A DNA stretch of 64,000 bases from Myxococcales bacterium. GTDB taxonomy: Bacteria > Myxococcota_A > Polyangia > Haliangiales > Haliangiaceae. Below the pieces are notes generated by a model, which searched no databases, was not told the origin of the DNA, and saw only the letters and a program-made list of their open reading frames with translations. The stretch is from NCBI GenBank assembly GCA_016717005.1, contig JADJUF010000007.1, positions 130,001 through 194,000 of the forward strand, read 5' to 3'. A program made the position numbers and the translations under genes. This document shows, one piece after another, positions 12,519-29,579 of this stretch. How positions within the stretch are numbered: position 1 is the first letter of the stretch; every line of letters starts with the position of its first letter.

Positions 12519-14114
12519 GTGCCCGTCGAGTTCGAGGCCACGGTGCCGGCGCCCACCACCGCCGCGCACGTGCGCTCGGAGGCCGAGCTCGACGCGACCG
12601 CCGCCGCCACCGGCTCGGCCGCGCTCGACGCGACCGCCGCCGCCACTGGCCCGGCCGCGCTCGACGCGACCGCCGCCGCGCCCGCCGACGGCACCGTCAC
12701 CGCCGGAGGCCGGCGCGGCACCCCCGGCGCGTACGCGATCGGGCCGGGCACGCGCCTGGCCCACTTCGAGATCGTGCGCCCGCTCGGCCACGGCGGCATG
12801 GGCGAGGTCTACCTGGCCACCGATCTCGCGCTCGATCGGCCGGTCGCGCTCAAGCTCCTGCCGGCGGCGGTCGCGCGCGACCCCGGGCGCCGCGAGCGGC
12901 TGATCCGCGAGGCCCGGGCCCAGGCCCGGCTCAACCACCCCAACGTCGCGCACCTGTACTTCATCGGCGAGGATCTCGGGCACCTGTTCTTCGCGATGGA
13001 GTACATCGACGGCGAGACCCTGGCCCAGCGGCTCGAGCGCGGCCCGCTGCCGGCCGACGTCGCGCTCGAGCTCGCGCGCATGGCGGCCCTGGGCCTGCGC
13101 GAGGCCCACCGCCACGGCTTCACCCACCGCGACGTCAAGCCGTCGAACCTGATGATCGATCAGCACGGCGTGCTCAAGGTCATGGACTTCGGCCTGGTGA
13201 CCGAGGCCGCCGACGGCGCCGCGCCGCCGACGTCCGACGACGACGCCCCGATCGCGGCGTCGGCGCTGGTGGGCACGCCGCTGTACATGGCGCCCGAGCA
13301 GGGCCGGGGCCGCGCCGTCGATCACCGGGCCGACATCTACGCGCTCGGCGCCACGCTCCACCACATGATCGCCGGCGCGCCGCCGTTCGCCGGCGGCTCG
13401 GCCGCCGAGCTGCAGTCGCAGCACGAGGCCGCGGCCCGGGCGTCGCTGGTCGGCGCGCGGCGGCGCCGGCGCACCGTCGGGCTCGCCGACGTCGTCATCA
13501 CCCGCATGATGGCCAAGCGCCCCTTCGACCGCCCGGCGACCTACGACGAGCTGATCGACGATCTCGATCGCGCCAACCCGGTGCGCAGCCGGCCGGCCGG
13601 GTTCTGGCCCCGGGCCGTGGCCGGGCTGGTCGACCTGATCGGGGCCGGGCTCATCGCCGTGCCGATCGGCGTGCTGCTCGGCGGCAACGGCAACCTCGGC
13701 CTGGGCCTGTACTTCCTCTTGCTCATCCCGCTGGTGATCCGACGCTTCGGCACGACGCTCGGCCACGCGCTGTTCGATCTCGCGATCGTGCCGGTGCGCG
13801 GCGCGCGGACCGGGTTCTTGACCGCGGCGCTGCGCTACCTGGTCATGCTCGGGCCGATGATGGCCGGCATGGCGATCGATCGCTTCGGCGACGTCCTCGA
13901 GTCCCGACTCCTGGGCTTCGTCGGCGGCGCCGTCACGTTCGTCGGGTTCGCCTACCCGCTCGTCGAGCTGGCCCGGGTCGCGCTGACGACCGCCGACGCG
14001 GCCACGCTCTGGGATCGCGCCGCCCGGACGCGCGTGCGCTACCGCGTCCGCGGCTCGGTCGCGATCGGCGTCAGCGCCGGCGCGCTCGCGAGCTTGCCGC
14101 CGAGCCTGCGCTGA
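12519..14114 (+). CDS. Membrane Ser/Thr protein kinase with C-terminal RDD domain
   Basis: 531 residues. A Thr/Ala-rich N-terminal region with three tandem 12-residue repeats (LDATAAATG...) precedes a complete eukaryotic-type kinase domain (about 80-360): glycine loop LGHGGMGEVY at 89-98, catalytic Lys112, HRDVKPSN at 203-210, DFG at 223-225 and MAPEQ. It should therefore be active. The C-terminal ~165 residues have several hydrophobic segments beginning near GFWPRAVAGLVDLIGAGL, typical of an RDD membrane domain, so the kinase is anchored with its catalytic domain in the cytoplasm. It could phosphorylate FHA proteins encoded nearby, but no partner is shown by sequence. Confidence 0.92.
   Translation: MPVEFEATVPAPTTAAHVRSEAELDATAAATGSAALDATAAATGPAALDATAAAPADGTVTAGGRRGTPGAYAIGPGTRLAHFEIVRPLGHGGMGEVYLATDLALDRPVALKLLPAAVARDPGRRERLIREARAQARLNHPNVAHLYFIGEDLGHLFFAMEYIDGETLAQRLERGPLPADVALELARMAALGLREAHRHGFTHRDVKPSNLMIDQHGVLKVMDFGLVTEAADGAAPPTSDDDAPIAASALVGTPLYMAPEQGRGRAVDHRADIYALGATLHHMIAGAPPFAGGSAAELQSQHEAAARASLVGARRRRRTVGLADVVITRMMAKRPFDRPATYDELIDDLDRANPVRSRPAGFWPRAVAGLVDLIGAGLIAVPIGVLLGGNGNLGLGLYFLLLIPLVIRRFGTTLGHALFDLAIVPVRGARTGFLTAALRYLVMLGPMMAGMAIDRFGDVLESRLLGFVGGAVTFVGFAYPLVELARVALTTADAATLWDRAARTRVRYRVRGSVAIGVSAGALASLPPSLR
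12588..12683 (+). repeat. 36-bp tandem repeat in the kinase N-terminus
   Basis: Two complete copies and a partial third of a 36-bp unit encoding LDATAAATGSAA and close variants. It forms a low-complexity, probably disordered extension ahead of the kinase domain. Confidence 0.8.
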
Positions 14115-14276
14115 CCGCGGCGGCGCGGCACCTCGAGGTCCCCCGCACCTGCCTGGGTTCGGCGACGAACCTCTGGAACTCAGAGCCTGTAACTTTTTTC
14201 GGCCGAGCACCGGTCGACGTGCCGGGAGTCTCGCGTCGTGGGTGGGGGCCCTGTCGGGGCTTGCCCCCGACGGGGG

Positions 14277-14296
14277 AGGGCCTGGCGACAGGCCCT
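14277..14296. terminator. Hairpin between convergent genes (bidirectional terminator candidate)
   Basis: A perfect 8-bp inverted repeat with a 4-base loop, AGGGCCTG-GCGA-CAGGCCCT, lies 8 bases past the end of folD and between the convergent kinase and folD genes. A second stem (TCGGGG with GCCCCCGA) lies just upstream at about 14254-14270. There is no U-tract, so intrinsic termination is uncertain. Confidence 0.45.
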
Positions 14297-14303
14297 CTGA
14301 AAC

Positions 14304-15161
14304 TCAGCCGCTGGCGGCGACCAGCTCGGCCGCGCGCACGGTGTTCTCGAGCAGGCACGCGCGGGTCATCGGCCCGACGCCGCCCGGCACCGGGGTGATC
14401 ACGCCGGCGCGCGCGGCGGCCGCGGCGAACTCGACGTCGCCGATCAGCTTGCCGTCGGCGCCGCGGTTGATGCCGACGTCGATCACCGCCGCGCCCGGCT
14501 TGATCCACGCGCCGCGCACCAGCTCGGGGCGACCGACCGCGGCCACGACGATGTCGGCGGCGCCGATCACCTCGGCGAGGTCGCGCGTCTTCGAGTGGCA
14601 CAGCGTGACCGTGGCGTCGGCGTTGGCGAGCAGCAGGGCCATCGGCTTGCCGACCAGCACGCTGCGCCCGAGCACCACGGCCCGGGCCCCGACCAGCGGC
14701 ACCTCGCCGTAGGCCAGCAGGCGCATGCACCCGGCCGGCGTGCACGCGGTGAAGCGCGGCTTGCCCTGGGCCACGCGCCCGAGGTTCTCGGGGTGGAGGC
14801 CGTCGACGTCCTTGTGCGGCGGGATCGTCAGGATCACGGCGTCGCTGTCGAGCCCCTTGGGCAGCGGCAGCTGCACCAGGATGCCATGCACCGTCGGATC
14901 GGCGCCGAGGCGCGCGACCAGCGCCAGCAGCGCGGCCTGGGTCGTGTCGGCCGGCAGCCGGTGATCGGTCGCGGCGATCCCCACCTCGCGCGCGTCCTTG
15001 GTCTTGGCCTTGACGTAGACCGCCGACGCCGGGTCGTCGCCGACCAGCACCACCGCCAGCCCGACCGTGACGCCCTGGGTCGCGAGCGCCGCGGTCCGCG
15101 CGCGGACCTCGTCCTTGACCTGGGCGGCGACCAGCTTCCCGTCGAGGATCCGCGCCGTCAC
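14304..15161 (-). CDS. folD: Bifunctional methylenetetrahydrofolate dehydrogenase/cyclohydrolase FolD
   Basis: 285 residues, the usual length. FolD interconverts 5,10-methylene-, methenyl- and 10-formyl-tetrahydrofolate, supplying one-carbon units for purines and formyl-Met. Visible signatures: YVKAKTKDAREVGI with the catalytic Lys region, the QLPLPKGLD motif, PHKDVDGLHPENLG, the NADP-binding GRSVLVGKPMA loop and the closing PVPGGVGPMTRA motif. The GTG start overlaps the stop of the zinc-ribbon gene by 4 bases, so the two are translationally coupled. Confidence 0.97.
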   Translation of the reverse strand: MTARILDGKLVAAQVKDEVRARTAALATQGVTVGLAVVLVGDDPASAVYVKAKTKDAREVGIAATDHRLPADTTQAALLALVARLGADPTVHGILVQLPLPKGLDSDAVILTIPPHKDVDGLHPENLGRVAQGKPRFTACTPAGCMRLLAYGEVPLVGARAVVLGRSVLVGKPMALLLANADATVTLCHSKTRDLAEVIGAADIVVAAVGRPELVRGAWIKPGAAVIDVGINRGADGKLIGDVEFAAAAARAGVITPVPGGVGPMTRACLLENTVRAAELVAASG

Positions 15162-15535
15162 GGCGCCGCCCCCGATCCCGATCCGGTCCCCGATCCCGAT
15201 CCGGTCCCCGATCCGGTGCCTGATCCCGAGCCGGTGCCCGTCCCCGATCCGGTGCCGGATCCGGTCCCCGATCCCGCGTCACCACCGCTCGCCGGCGCCG
15301 CCGCCGGCGTCGCGGGCGCGCTCGCCGCCCCGCCGCTGTCGCCGCTCCCCGGCTTCGACGACGCGTACAGGTCCTTGTACCAACCGCCGCCCTTGAACGC
15401 GAACGACGTGCGCGAGATGAGCCGCTCGAGCGGCCCTCCACACGCCTCGCACACGGTCTTGGCCGGATCGCTCATCCGGTGCTCGTACTCGAACTCGCGC
15501 TTGCACGCGCCGCACTGGTACTCGTAGACGGGCAT
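15158..15535 (-). CDS. FmdB-type zinc-ribbon protein with repeat-encoded tail
   Basis: 125 residues. The first ~45 form a FmdB/CxxC-CxxC regulatory-type zinc ribbon (MPVYEYQCGACKREFEY ... CEACGGPLERLISRTSF), common in bacteria and of unclear biochemical role. The C-terminal third is a pure Gly/Ser/Thr low-complexity tail encoded by GGATCG/GGGACC hexamers, and it runs into the folD start. Preceded by the SpoA gene at 12 bases, so SpoA-fmdB-folD look like one operon. Confidence 0.85.
   Translation of the reverse strand: MPVYEYQCGACKREFEYEHRMSDPAKTVCEACGGPLERLISRTSFAFKGGGWYKDLYASSKPGSGDSGGAASAPATPAAAPASGGDAGSGTGSGTGSGTGTGSGSGTGSGTGSGSGTGSGSGAAP
15164..15280 (-). repeat. Hexanucleotide repeat encoding the Gly/Ser/Thr tail of the zinc-ribbon protein
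   Basis: Units of GATCCG/GGTCCC/GATCCC type on the plus strand, reading GSGTGSG on the minus strand. Compositionally it belongs to the same GGNNCC-like repeat family as the tracts at 10975 and 48056. Confidence 0.8.
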
Positions 15536-15547
15536 GACCCAGGGCGC

Positions 15548-16504
15548 TTAGCACGCCGCCGGTGGCGGCGACAAGACGTCGATCACCCGCACGCCCAGGT
15601 GACCGTCGACGGTCACCAGCTCGCCCCGGGCCACGGGCTGGCCGCCGGCCCGCAGCTCGACCGGTCCCCCGACCGGCGCCGCCAGCCCTAGCACCTGGCC
15701 GGGCGCCAGCTCGAGCAGCGCCCGGGCGGACACCTCGACCTCGCCGACGACGATCGACAGGGACACGCGCAGGTCGGCGGCGAGCAGCTCGGCGGGGGCG
15801 GTCATGGGCGCTCGGACATAGGGTCCGGTGACGGTAAGCCGCCCAGCGGCGCGGTCAAGCGTGGCCGCGAACCAACCGCGCGCGACCCGCAGCCGCGCGG
15901 CGCTGGCGCCGACCACGACCACGTCGCCGACGGTCACCGCGGCCAGGCGCGCGGCGACGATCGACGCCCGCGCCACCTCGACCCCGCCGACGATCGCCGG
16001 CAGCCGCGCGGCCCGGCTCGACACCAGCGCCGCCAGCGGCCGCGTGGGCAACGCCGCGACCTCGTCGACGGCCAGCGCGATCACCGCGGCGGTCGGCCGG
16101 GTCACCGCGATCAGCGCCATCGGCCCCGACGGCACCGCGCCGCCGAGCTCCGCGGTCGCGGCCACGCCGGCGCGCTCGAGCACGGTCGCCACCGCGAACG
16201 CCGCCAGCGCCGCCTCGACGTCGGTGGCCGGGCGTGGCGCCGCCAGCCCCGGGGCCCGGCCCAGGGCCACGTCGGCCACGGCGATCGCCAGGGTCGCCGG
16301 GATCACCACGACCGCATGCGCCCGCTCGGCCCGCACGGTCACGACCACCGGGTCGGCCACCGCGCACTGGTCGTCGACGCCGACCCAGCGGGCGCCGGCG
16401 ATCCAGCCGCCCTCGGCGCCCAGCGCGTCGATCCACGCGGCCATCCGGCCGTCGACGGCCCGCGCCGCCGGCAACGCCGCCCAAGGGTACGAGGCCACCG
16501 GCAC
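15548..16504 (-). CDS. SpoA-domain protein of the FliN/SctQ type
   Basis: 318 residues from GTG 16504. That start begins MPVASYPWAALPAARAV and avoids an unlikely upstream extension containing repeats. The last ~75 residues match a SpoA (surface presentation of antigens) domain: VSLSIVVGEVEVSARALLELAPGQ, then a GPVELRAGGQPVARGELV and GVRVIDVL ending. Such domains form the C-ring of flagella and type III secretion systems. The Ala/Val-rich N-terminal part would be the divergent SctQ/FliM-like region. No other export gene is nearby, so it is either an orphan component or a repurposed SpoA protein. It heads an operon with fmdB and folD. Confidence 0.75.
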   Translation of the reverse strand: MPVASYPWAALPAARAVDGRMAAWIDALGAEGGWIAGARWVGVDDQCAVADPVVVTVRAERAHAVVVIPATLAIAVADVALGRAPGLAAPRPATDVEAALAAFAVATVLERAGVAATAELGGAVPSGPMALIAVTRPTAAVIALAVDEVAALPTRPLAALVSSRAARLPAIVGGVEVARASIVAARLAAVTVGDVVVVGASAARLRVARGWFAATLDRAAGRLTVTGPYVRAPMTAPAELLAADLRVSLSIVVGEVEVSARALLELAPGQVLGLAAPVGGPVELRAGGQPVARGELVTVDGHLGVRVIDVLSPPPAAC

Positions 16505-16528
16505 GCCTCTCGAGTGCCAGACGCAGCG

Positions 16529-16577
16529 CGCCAGGTCAACCGCCCGGCCAAGCGCCAGGTCAACCGCCGGAAACTGG
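16529..16577. repeat. Short direct repeat upstream of the PilZ gene
   Basis: Two copies of CGCCAGGTCAACCGCC about 24 bases apart, in the gap between the SpoA gene and the PilZ gene. They could be a regulatory site for either gene. No known consensus recognised. Confidence 0.45.
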
Positions 16578-16635
16578 CCCCGCCCAGCCAAGCAGGTACG
16601 ATCAACACCTACATCGGCACCAGGAGCCACCTACC

Positions 16636-17004
16636 ATGTCCCAGCGCGACCGCCGGATGGGCTTCCGCATCCCCTACTCGACCTTGATGACCTCGTTCGT
16701 CGCCGAGCGACCGGTCCGCATCCTGGTCGAGGATCTCAGCGACACCGGCATGCGCGTCCACGCGGTGACGCCGCGGGCGCCCGCGCCCGGCACCGTCATG
16801 GCGCTCGAGGTGGTGCTGCCCGACTCCGACGACACCATCTGGGCCACCGGCCAGGTCTGCCACCGCACCGCGGACGATCTCGCCGTCGGCCTCGGCGTCC
16901 GCTTCGTGGCGATGGCCACCAGCCACGCCCGCCGGCTCCGCGACTTCTGCCTCGAGTCGCGCCGCGCGCACCTCGGCGGCCTGCTCGAGCGCATCCGGGC
17001 CTGA
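16636..17004 (+). CDS. Single-domain PilZ protein
   Basis: 122 residues. Starts at ATG 16636 with a CAGGAG ribosome-binding site. The core has the PilZ pattern: a basic N-terminus (RDRRMGFRIPY), VRILVEDLSDTGMRVHA matching DxSxxG with Thr in the middle, and a beta-barrel continuation (GLGVRF). It may bind cyclic-di-GMP through the N-terminal arginines. Single PilZ proteins act as adaptors in motility and surface behaviour. Monocistronic, ahead of the TPR/HEAT gene. Confidence 0.75.
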   Translation: MSQRDRRMGFRIPYSTLMTSFVAERPVRILVEDLSDTGMRVHAVTPRAPAPGTVMALEVVLPDSDDTIWATGQVCHRTADDLAVGLGVRFVAMATSHARRLRDFCLESRRAHLGGLLERIRA

Positions 17005-17067
17005 GCCGCCGCTGCGGGCACCACGCGCGCCCGCGCCGCGCGACCGGCCCCGGCCCGATCGGCGCGC

Positions 17068-17073
17068 TATACT
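17068..17073 (+). promoter_or_regulatory. -10 element TATACT eleven bases before an ATG
   Basis: TATACT matches the sigma-70 -10 consensus at five of six positions and stands out in very GC-rich sequence. It lies eleven bases before the ATG of the TPR/HEAT protein, with no ribosome-binding site, so a leader of only a few bases is expected. Confidence 0.55.
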
Positions 17074-17084
17074 CCTGGCGCCGC

Positions 17085-21159
<4,075 letters not shown>

Positions 21160-21195
21160 ATCGCACCTGGTAAAAAAAGGCGTGCTTTCGCAAGT

Positions 21196-21224
21196 TTGAC
21201 GGCTCGGCCGGGCGCGTCTATTCT
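21196..21224 (+). promoter_or_regulatory. Sigma-70 promoter with leaderless start for the dual-FHA gene
   Basis: TTGACG and TATTCT are separated by 17 bases, the clearest housekeeping promoter in the window. The -10 ends nine bases before the ATG at 21234, so transcription should begin at, or within a few bases of, the start codon. There is no ribosome-binding site. A run of seven A lies just upstream at about 21172-21178. Confidence 0.75.
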
Positions 21225-21233
21225 GTAGCCGCA

Positions 21234-22181
<948 letters not shown>

Positions 22182-22220
22182 GATGCGCGTGGTTTCAACC
22201 CAAGCTGCCTCGGGGTCCGA

Positions 22221-23504
<1,284 letters not shown>

Positions 23505-23552
23505 TCAGGCGCGCCCCTCGTGCGCCGCCGGCCGCGCCTCGTCGCGGCCGCG

Positions 23553-23939
23553 CTACTTCTTGAGGTCGTCGGCGTCCATCCCGCGCTTCTCCTTGAAGGT
23601 GAAGCCCTTGGGGATGGTGACCTCGCCGCCCGGCTCGAACACGACCAGCACGTCGACGATCTGGTCGGGCTTGCCGCCCGGGGCCTCGACGACCAGCTCG
23701 CCGTCGCTCTTGAAGCGGATGACGTTGCCGGGCTGATCGCCGAAGTACACCTTGGCGGTGCGGGTGACCTTCATGAAGTTCTGCCCGTTGATCAGCACGA
23801 TCTGGCCGCCCATCGAGTCGCCGGTCCGCGGCTCGATCCCGGTGACCTTGAGCTTGCCGTCGTTCGAGCCACACCCCGCCAGCAAGACCGCCGCCCCGAC
23901 CAAGAGGCCCTGGGCCAGACGCGTCGCCGGCCCGCTCAT
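23553..23939 (-). CDS. Small IPT/TIG-domain lipoprotein
   Basis: 128 residues from ATG 23939, which gives MSGPATRLAQG, a hydrophobic core and a lipobox LLAGC. The mature part is one Ig-like TIG fold: VTGIEPRTGDSMGGQIVLINGQNF is the typical opening, followed by KVYFGDQPG and LVVEAPGG. TIG lipoproteins are common surface or periplasmic proteins in myxobacteria. An ATG six codons upstream is possible. Lies between convergent FHA and co-directional sigma-factor genes. Confidence 0.82.
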   Translation of the reverse strand: MSGPATRLAQGLLVGAAVLLAGCGSNDGKLKVTGIEPRTGDSMGGQIVLINGQNFMKVTRTAKVYFGDQPGNVIRFKSDGELVVEAPGGKPDQIVDVLVVFEPGGEVTIPKGFTFKEKRGMDADDLKK

Positions 23940-24009
23940 GCCGCCATGTGCCTGCATGGTCGCAGGCTATCACAGCCCTCCAGCGCGCGGCGCAGCGCGC
24001 GCGGCCCGC

Positions 24010-25299
24010 CTACATCATGTCCTTGCGCTGGAGCGCCCGCCGCATCTTGACCAGCGCCTGCTCCTGCAGCTGCCGGATGCGCTCACGCGACAGGTTGTAC
24101 TTCTCGCCGATCTCCTTGAGCGTCAGCTCGTGCTCGTGCTCGGTCTCGATGCCGAAGCGCTGCCGCAGGATGTCGGCCTCGATCGGCCGCAGCTCGCCGA
24201 GGATCGCGCGGACCTCGGTGGTGAGCGCGTCCATCTCGAGGTCGGCCGTCGGCGAGACGTCGGCGCGCTCGGGATCCTCGAGCACCTCGGCCAGGCTGCG
24301 GCCCTCCTCGTCGCCGACCGGTCGGTCGATCGACACCGACTGCTCGAGCACCCACCGGCGCATGTTCTCGACCTTCTCGGCCGGCATCCCGGTGGTCTCG
24401 GCCAGCTCGGCCGTGGTCGGGCTCCGCCCGAGCTTCGAGGTCAGCTCGCGCGGGGCCTTGGTCAGGCGGTGGTGCGCGTCGATCATGTGCACCGGCACCC
24501 GTACCTCGCGGCCCTTGTCGGCCAGCGCGCGGCTGATCGCGTGGCGGATCCACCACGACGCGTAGGTCGAGAAGCGGAAGCCGCGGCGGTAGTCGTAGCG
24601 CTCGACCGCCTTGATCAGCCCCAGGTTGCCCTCCTGGACCAGATCGGCCAGGGACATGCGGCCGTGGTTGAAGCGGCGCGCGATGCTGATCACCAGGCGC
24701 AGGTTGGCCTTCACGAACGCGTTGCGGGCGTCGTGGGCGGCCCGAGCGGCGCGCTCGACCTTGCGGACCCACTCGGCCAGGCCGCGGGGCACCTTGCCGC
24801 GCGGCGGCGCGACGAAGCCGCGGGCGACTCGATCGATCAGCGTCAGCGCCGCGTCGATGAACAGCCGGTCGAGGTCGTGCTCGCGCAGGTGGGCGGCGGC
24901 GCGGCCCACGGCCGCGTCAGCCTTCTTGCCGGTCAGCGGGCGCCGCAGGGCCTTGAGCTCGGGGCTCGCGGTCTCGGGCGGCAGCGCGTCGAGCACCATC
25001 GCCTGCATCGGCGCGAACCCGAGCGCCTCGCGCCACAGGCCGATCTCGAGGCTCTCGATCTCCTTGGCGGTCGTGAACTCCTCCTCGGGCCGGAGCACGT
25101 GGAGGGCGGCCATGTCGCGGAAGTACATGGTCAGGTAGCCCGAGCCGTCGGTCGTCTGGCTGCGGGCGCGGTCCCCGTCGGGGCGACGCGTCCGGCCGCG
25201 CGCCTTTTCGGCCAGCCGCACGGCGCGCTGCGCGGCGCGGGGCGCCGGGCGAGTGACGGCGGGGGCTCGGGAATGGCTGATGGCGGCTGCAGTCTTCAC
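24010..25299 (-). CDS. RNA polymerase sigma factor, group-2/RpoH-like
   Basis: 429 residues from GTG 25299, chosen because CAGGAG lies five bases upstream; longer in-frame starts run into low-complexity sequence. Region 2 is complete (DLVQEGNLGLIKAVERYDYR, FRFSTYASWWIRHAI), as are region 3 and region 4 with the -35-recognising helix-turn-helix (TLKEIGEKYNLSRERIRQLQ). It lacks the long non-conserved region and 1.1 acidic domain of primary RpoD. The Arg-rich N-terminal ~50 residues and the insert before region 2 resemble myxobacterial SigB/SigC-like alternative factors used in stationary phase or development. Target promoters cannot be inferred. Confidence 0.93.
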   Translation of the reverse strand: MKTAAAISHSRAPAVTRPAPRAAQRAVRLAEKARGRTRRPDGDRARSQTTDGSGYLTMYFRDMAALHVLRPEEEFTTAKEIESLEIGLWREALGFAPMQAMVLDALPPETASPELKALRRPLTGKKADAAVGRAAAHLREHDLDRLFIDAALTLIDRVARGFVAPPRGKVPRGLAEWVRKVERAARAAHDARNAFVKANLRLVISIARRFNHGRMSLADLVQEGNLGLIKAVERYDYRRGFRFSTYASWWIRHAISRALADKGREVRVPVHMIDAHHRLTKAPRELTSKLGRSPTTAELAETTGMPAEKVENMRRWVLEQSVSIDRPVGDEEGRSLAEVLEDPERADVSPTADLEMDALTTEVRAILGELRPIEADILRQRFGIETEHEHELTLKEIGEKYNLSRERIRQLQEQALVKMRRALQRKDMM

Positions 25300-25650
25300 G
25301 GCGTTCTCCTGGAAGGCCTTGCATGAGACCTCCCGAAATGTCAGACGTTCCGCGGGGCAAAATGTTTTGATCGATGGGACCTCGGGCGGCCGATAGGATC
25401 TAGACCCGCGAACGGACGCAGCTATTCCCCCCGGCGCCGAGGCCATCCCGGGGGCGCCCACCGTGCGCATGCAGTGCGCGCCACCCCGTGCACCCCGTGC
25501 GCGCCGACCCCGTCCGCGCCCACCCCGCGCGCGCTCGCCCGTGCCGTGCGCGCCCATCGCGCGTGCGCTCACCCCGTGTGCGCCGTCGCGCGTGATCCCC
25601 CCCACGGCGCGATCGGCCGAGGTCGCGCCGCGTAGGTGCGCGCCTACACG
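25300..25650. other. Sigma-factor upstream region with low-complexity tract
   Basis: About 150 bases of AT-richer DNA directly upstream of the sigma factor (including an aaaatgtttt segment at about 25359) probably hold its promoter, though no clear -35/-10 pair was found. Beyond this, 25460-25605 is a degenerate CACCCCGTGCGCGCC-type repeat. No gene seen. Confidence 0.5.
25460..25605. repeat. Degenerate GTGCGCGCC/CACCCCG repeat
   Basis: Imperfect copies of GTGCGCGCCCACCCCG with insertions and variants. Frames through it are low-complexity and unlikely to be coding. Confidence 0.6.
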
Positions 25651-27662
<2,012 letters not shown>

Positions 27663-27666
<4 letters not shown>

Positions 27667-28466
27667 GGCGCACCTCCCGGGGCGACCAGCGCGGCGCCGC
27701 AGCGGATCGAGCCGCCGGCGGCCGGCAGGGCCAGCGGCGGCGCGCCGGGCGGCAGCACCATCACCACGGTCGAGCCCAGCAAGAACGCGCCCAGCTCGTC
27801 GCCGGCCTCGACCGAGGCCGCCAACCGGTGGCAGTGGAAGTCGCCGCGGCGACGCCAGGCGCGGGTGTCGTGGCCCGCGTGGGTCAGCCAGACGTTGCCG
27901 ACGCCCGTCGCCGCCACCATCACCACCGCCATCGGGCCCCAGGCGGTCTCGAGCTCGATGACGACCCGCTCGTTGACCGCGAACAGACGCTCGACGTGAT
28001 CGACGAAGCGCGGGCTGACCGGCCAGCGCAGGCCGGGCACGTAGTGGTATCCGGTCACGCGGCCGGCGGCGGGGGCGTGGACCCGGTGGTAGTCCCGGGG
28101 CGACAGGTAGATGGTCGCGAACTGGCCCCCGGCGAGGCGGGCCGCCAAGGCGTCGTCGACCACCAGATCCCGCAGGGCGTAGTCGTGTCCCTTCGCCTGG
28201 AGGAGCGTCCCCTCGCTGATCATGCCGGCCGCGCCGATCGCGCCGTCACAGGGCGAGACCAGCGGCGCGCTCGCCACCGGCCGGGCCCCAGCCTGGAGCG
28301 GCCGGGCGAAGAAGTCACCGAAGCTGGCGAAGGTCGGCAGCGGCGCGCCGACCTCATCGAGCCGGGCCCCCACCGCGGCCGCGAACGCCCGGTACAGCGG
28401 CGCGCGCAGCGGCCGCGGAATGGTCCGCCGCGCCGTCGCCCCGATGACAGTCGAGTACGCCGACAT
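27663..28466 (-). CDS. psd: Phosphatidylserine decarboxylase proenzyme
   Basis: 267 residues from ATG 28466, which follows a -10-like TACGTT by eight bases. A longer GTG start at 28523 is possible. Psd converts phosphatidylserine to phosphatidylethanolamine at the membrane. The autocleavage site LGST (in GAFLLGSTVVM) is intact and would yield the Ser-derived pyruvoyl group. The catalytic Asp (SPCDGAIG) and His pair (SPRDYHRVHAP) are present. Coupled to the methyltransferase gene downstream. Confidence 0.94.
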
Positions 28467-28474
28467 CGGCGCCC

Positions 28475-28480
28475 AACGTA
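28475..28480 (-). promoter_or_regulatory. -10-like TACGTT eight bases before the psd ATG
   Basis: On the minus strand TACGTT ends eight bases before ATG 28466, with no ribosome-binding site. Supports the shorter psd start and a near-leaderless transcript. Confidence 0.4.
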
Positions 28481-28835
28481 GGGAGCCGACGGTCACACGG
28501 TCGCGAAGCTCGGTTAGGGTCACGCGGTGGAGCCTGCACGTGGGCTGGCCGCCGGGCACACGCCAGGATCGGCCCCATCATCCAGGAAACCCTAAGAGTA
28601 TAGGCCGGGTGAACGCGTGGGCACAAGCGACGGCGCCGGATCCGGCATGGCGTCTGACACTTGTAATCGCGAAATTCGCGTGGCGCGGCAGGTCAAAGGC
28701 CGATCTGAGCCCTGACGAGGGGTGGCGGGCTGCGGCGTTGCGCCTGCGGGCCTGCCCTGCCGCCTGCGGAGGGCCCGCGACCGGCCAGCGCCCCCATCGG
28801 GAGAGGCGCCCGGCCGTTGGCGGGGCCAGCGTTCC

Positions 28836-29116
28836 GCGGCTCGGCGGCTCGGCGGCTCCGCGGCTCGGCCGCTCCGCGCTCGGCGGCTCCGCGGCTCCGC
28901 GGCTCGGCGGCTCGGCGGCTCGGCGGCTCGGCGGCTCGGCGGCTCGGCGGCTCGGCGGCTCGGCGGCTCGGCGGCTCGGCGGCTCCGCGCTCGGCGGCTC
29001 GGCGGCTCGGCGGCTCGGCGGCTCCGCGCTCGGCGGCCCGGCGGCCCGGCGGCTCCGCGCTCCGCGGCTCCGCGGCTTGGCGGCTCGGCGGCTCCGCGCT
29101 CAGCGGCTCCGTGGCT
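28836..29116. repeat. 8-bp tandem repeat GGCGGCTC with variants
   Basis: About 280 bases built from GGCGGCTC. A central perfect run of about ten copies lies at about 28905-28983, flanked by GCGGCTCC and GCTCCGC variants. The 8-bp period is not a multiple of three, so it does not preserve a reading frame. Confidence 0.92.
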
Positions 29117-29182
29117 CGATCCTGGGGACGGGCCCCTGGGAACGTCAGCGCCTGAAGTTCGTTCGACCGGCCACGCCGAGGG

Positions 29183-29521
<339 letters not shown>

Positions 29522-29579
29522 GTCCCCCACGGTAGCGCCGGGTTGTTTCCGCCAGGTTTCCGGCCCGGCGCGCCGTGGG

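Larger units (their letters stand above)
28467..29182. other. 716-bp non-coding region between psd and the P-II gene
   Basis: Holds the likely psd promoter, then about 350 bases with no gene signal, then a long 8-bp tandem repeat (listed separately). Frames open across the repeat simply spell repeated RLGGSAAR and are not taken as genes. Confidence 0.6.

Noticed and set aside
28817..29155. Open frames through the 8-bp repeat (RLGGSAAR repeats)
   Set aside because: Pure translation of a GC-rich repeat with no stop codons; the same peptide appears in several frames because the period is 8.
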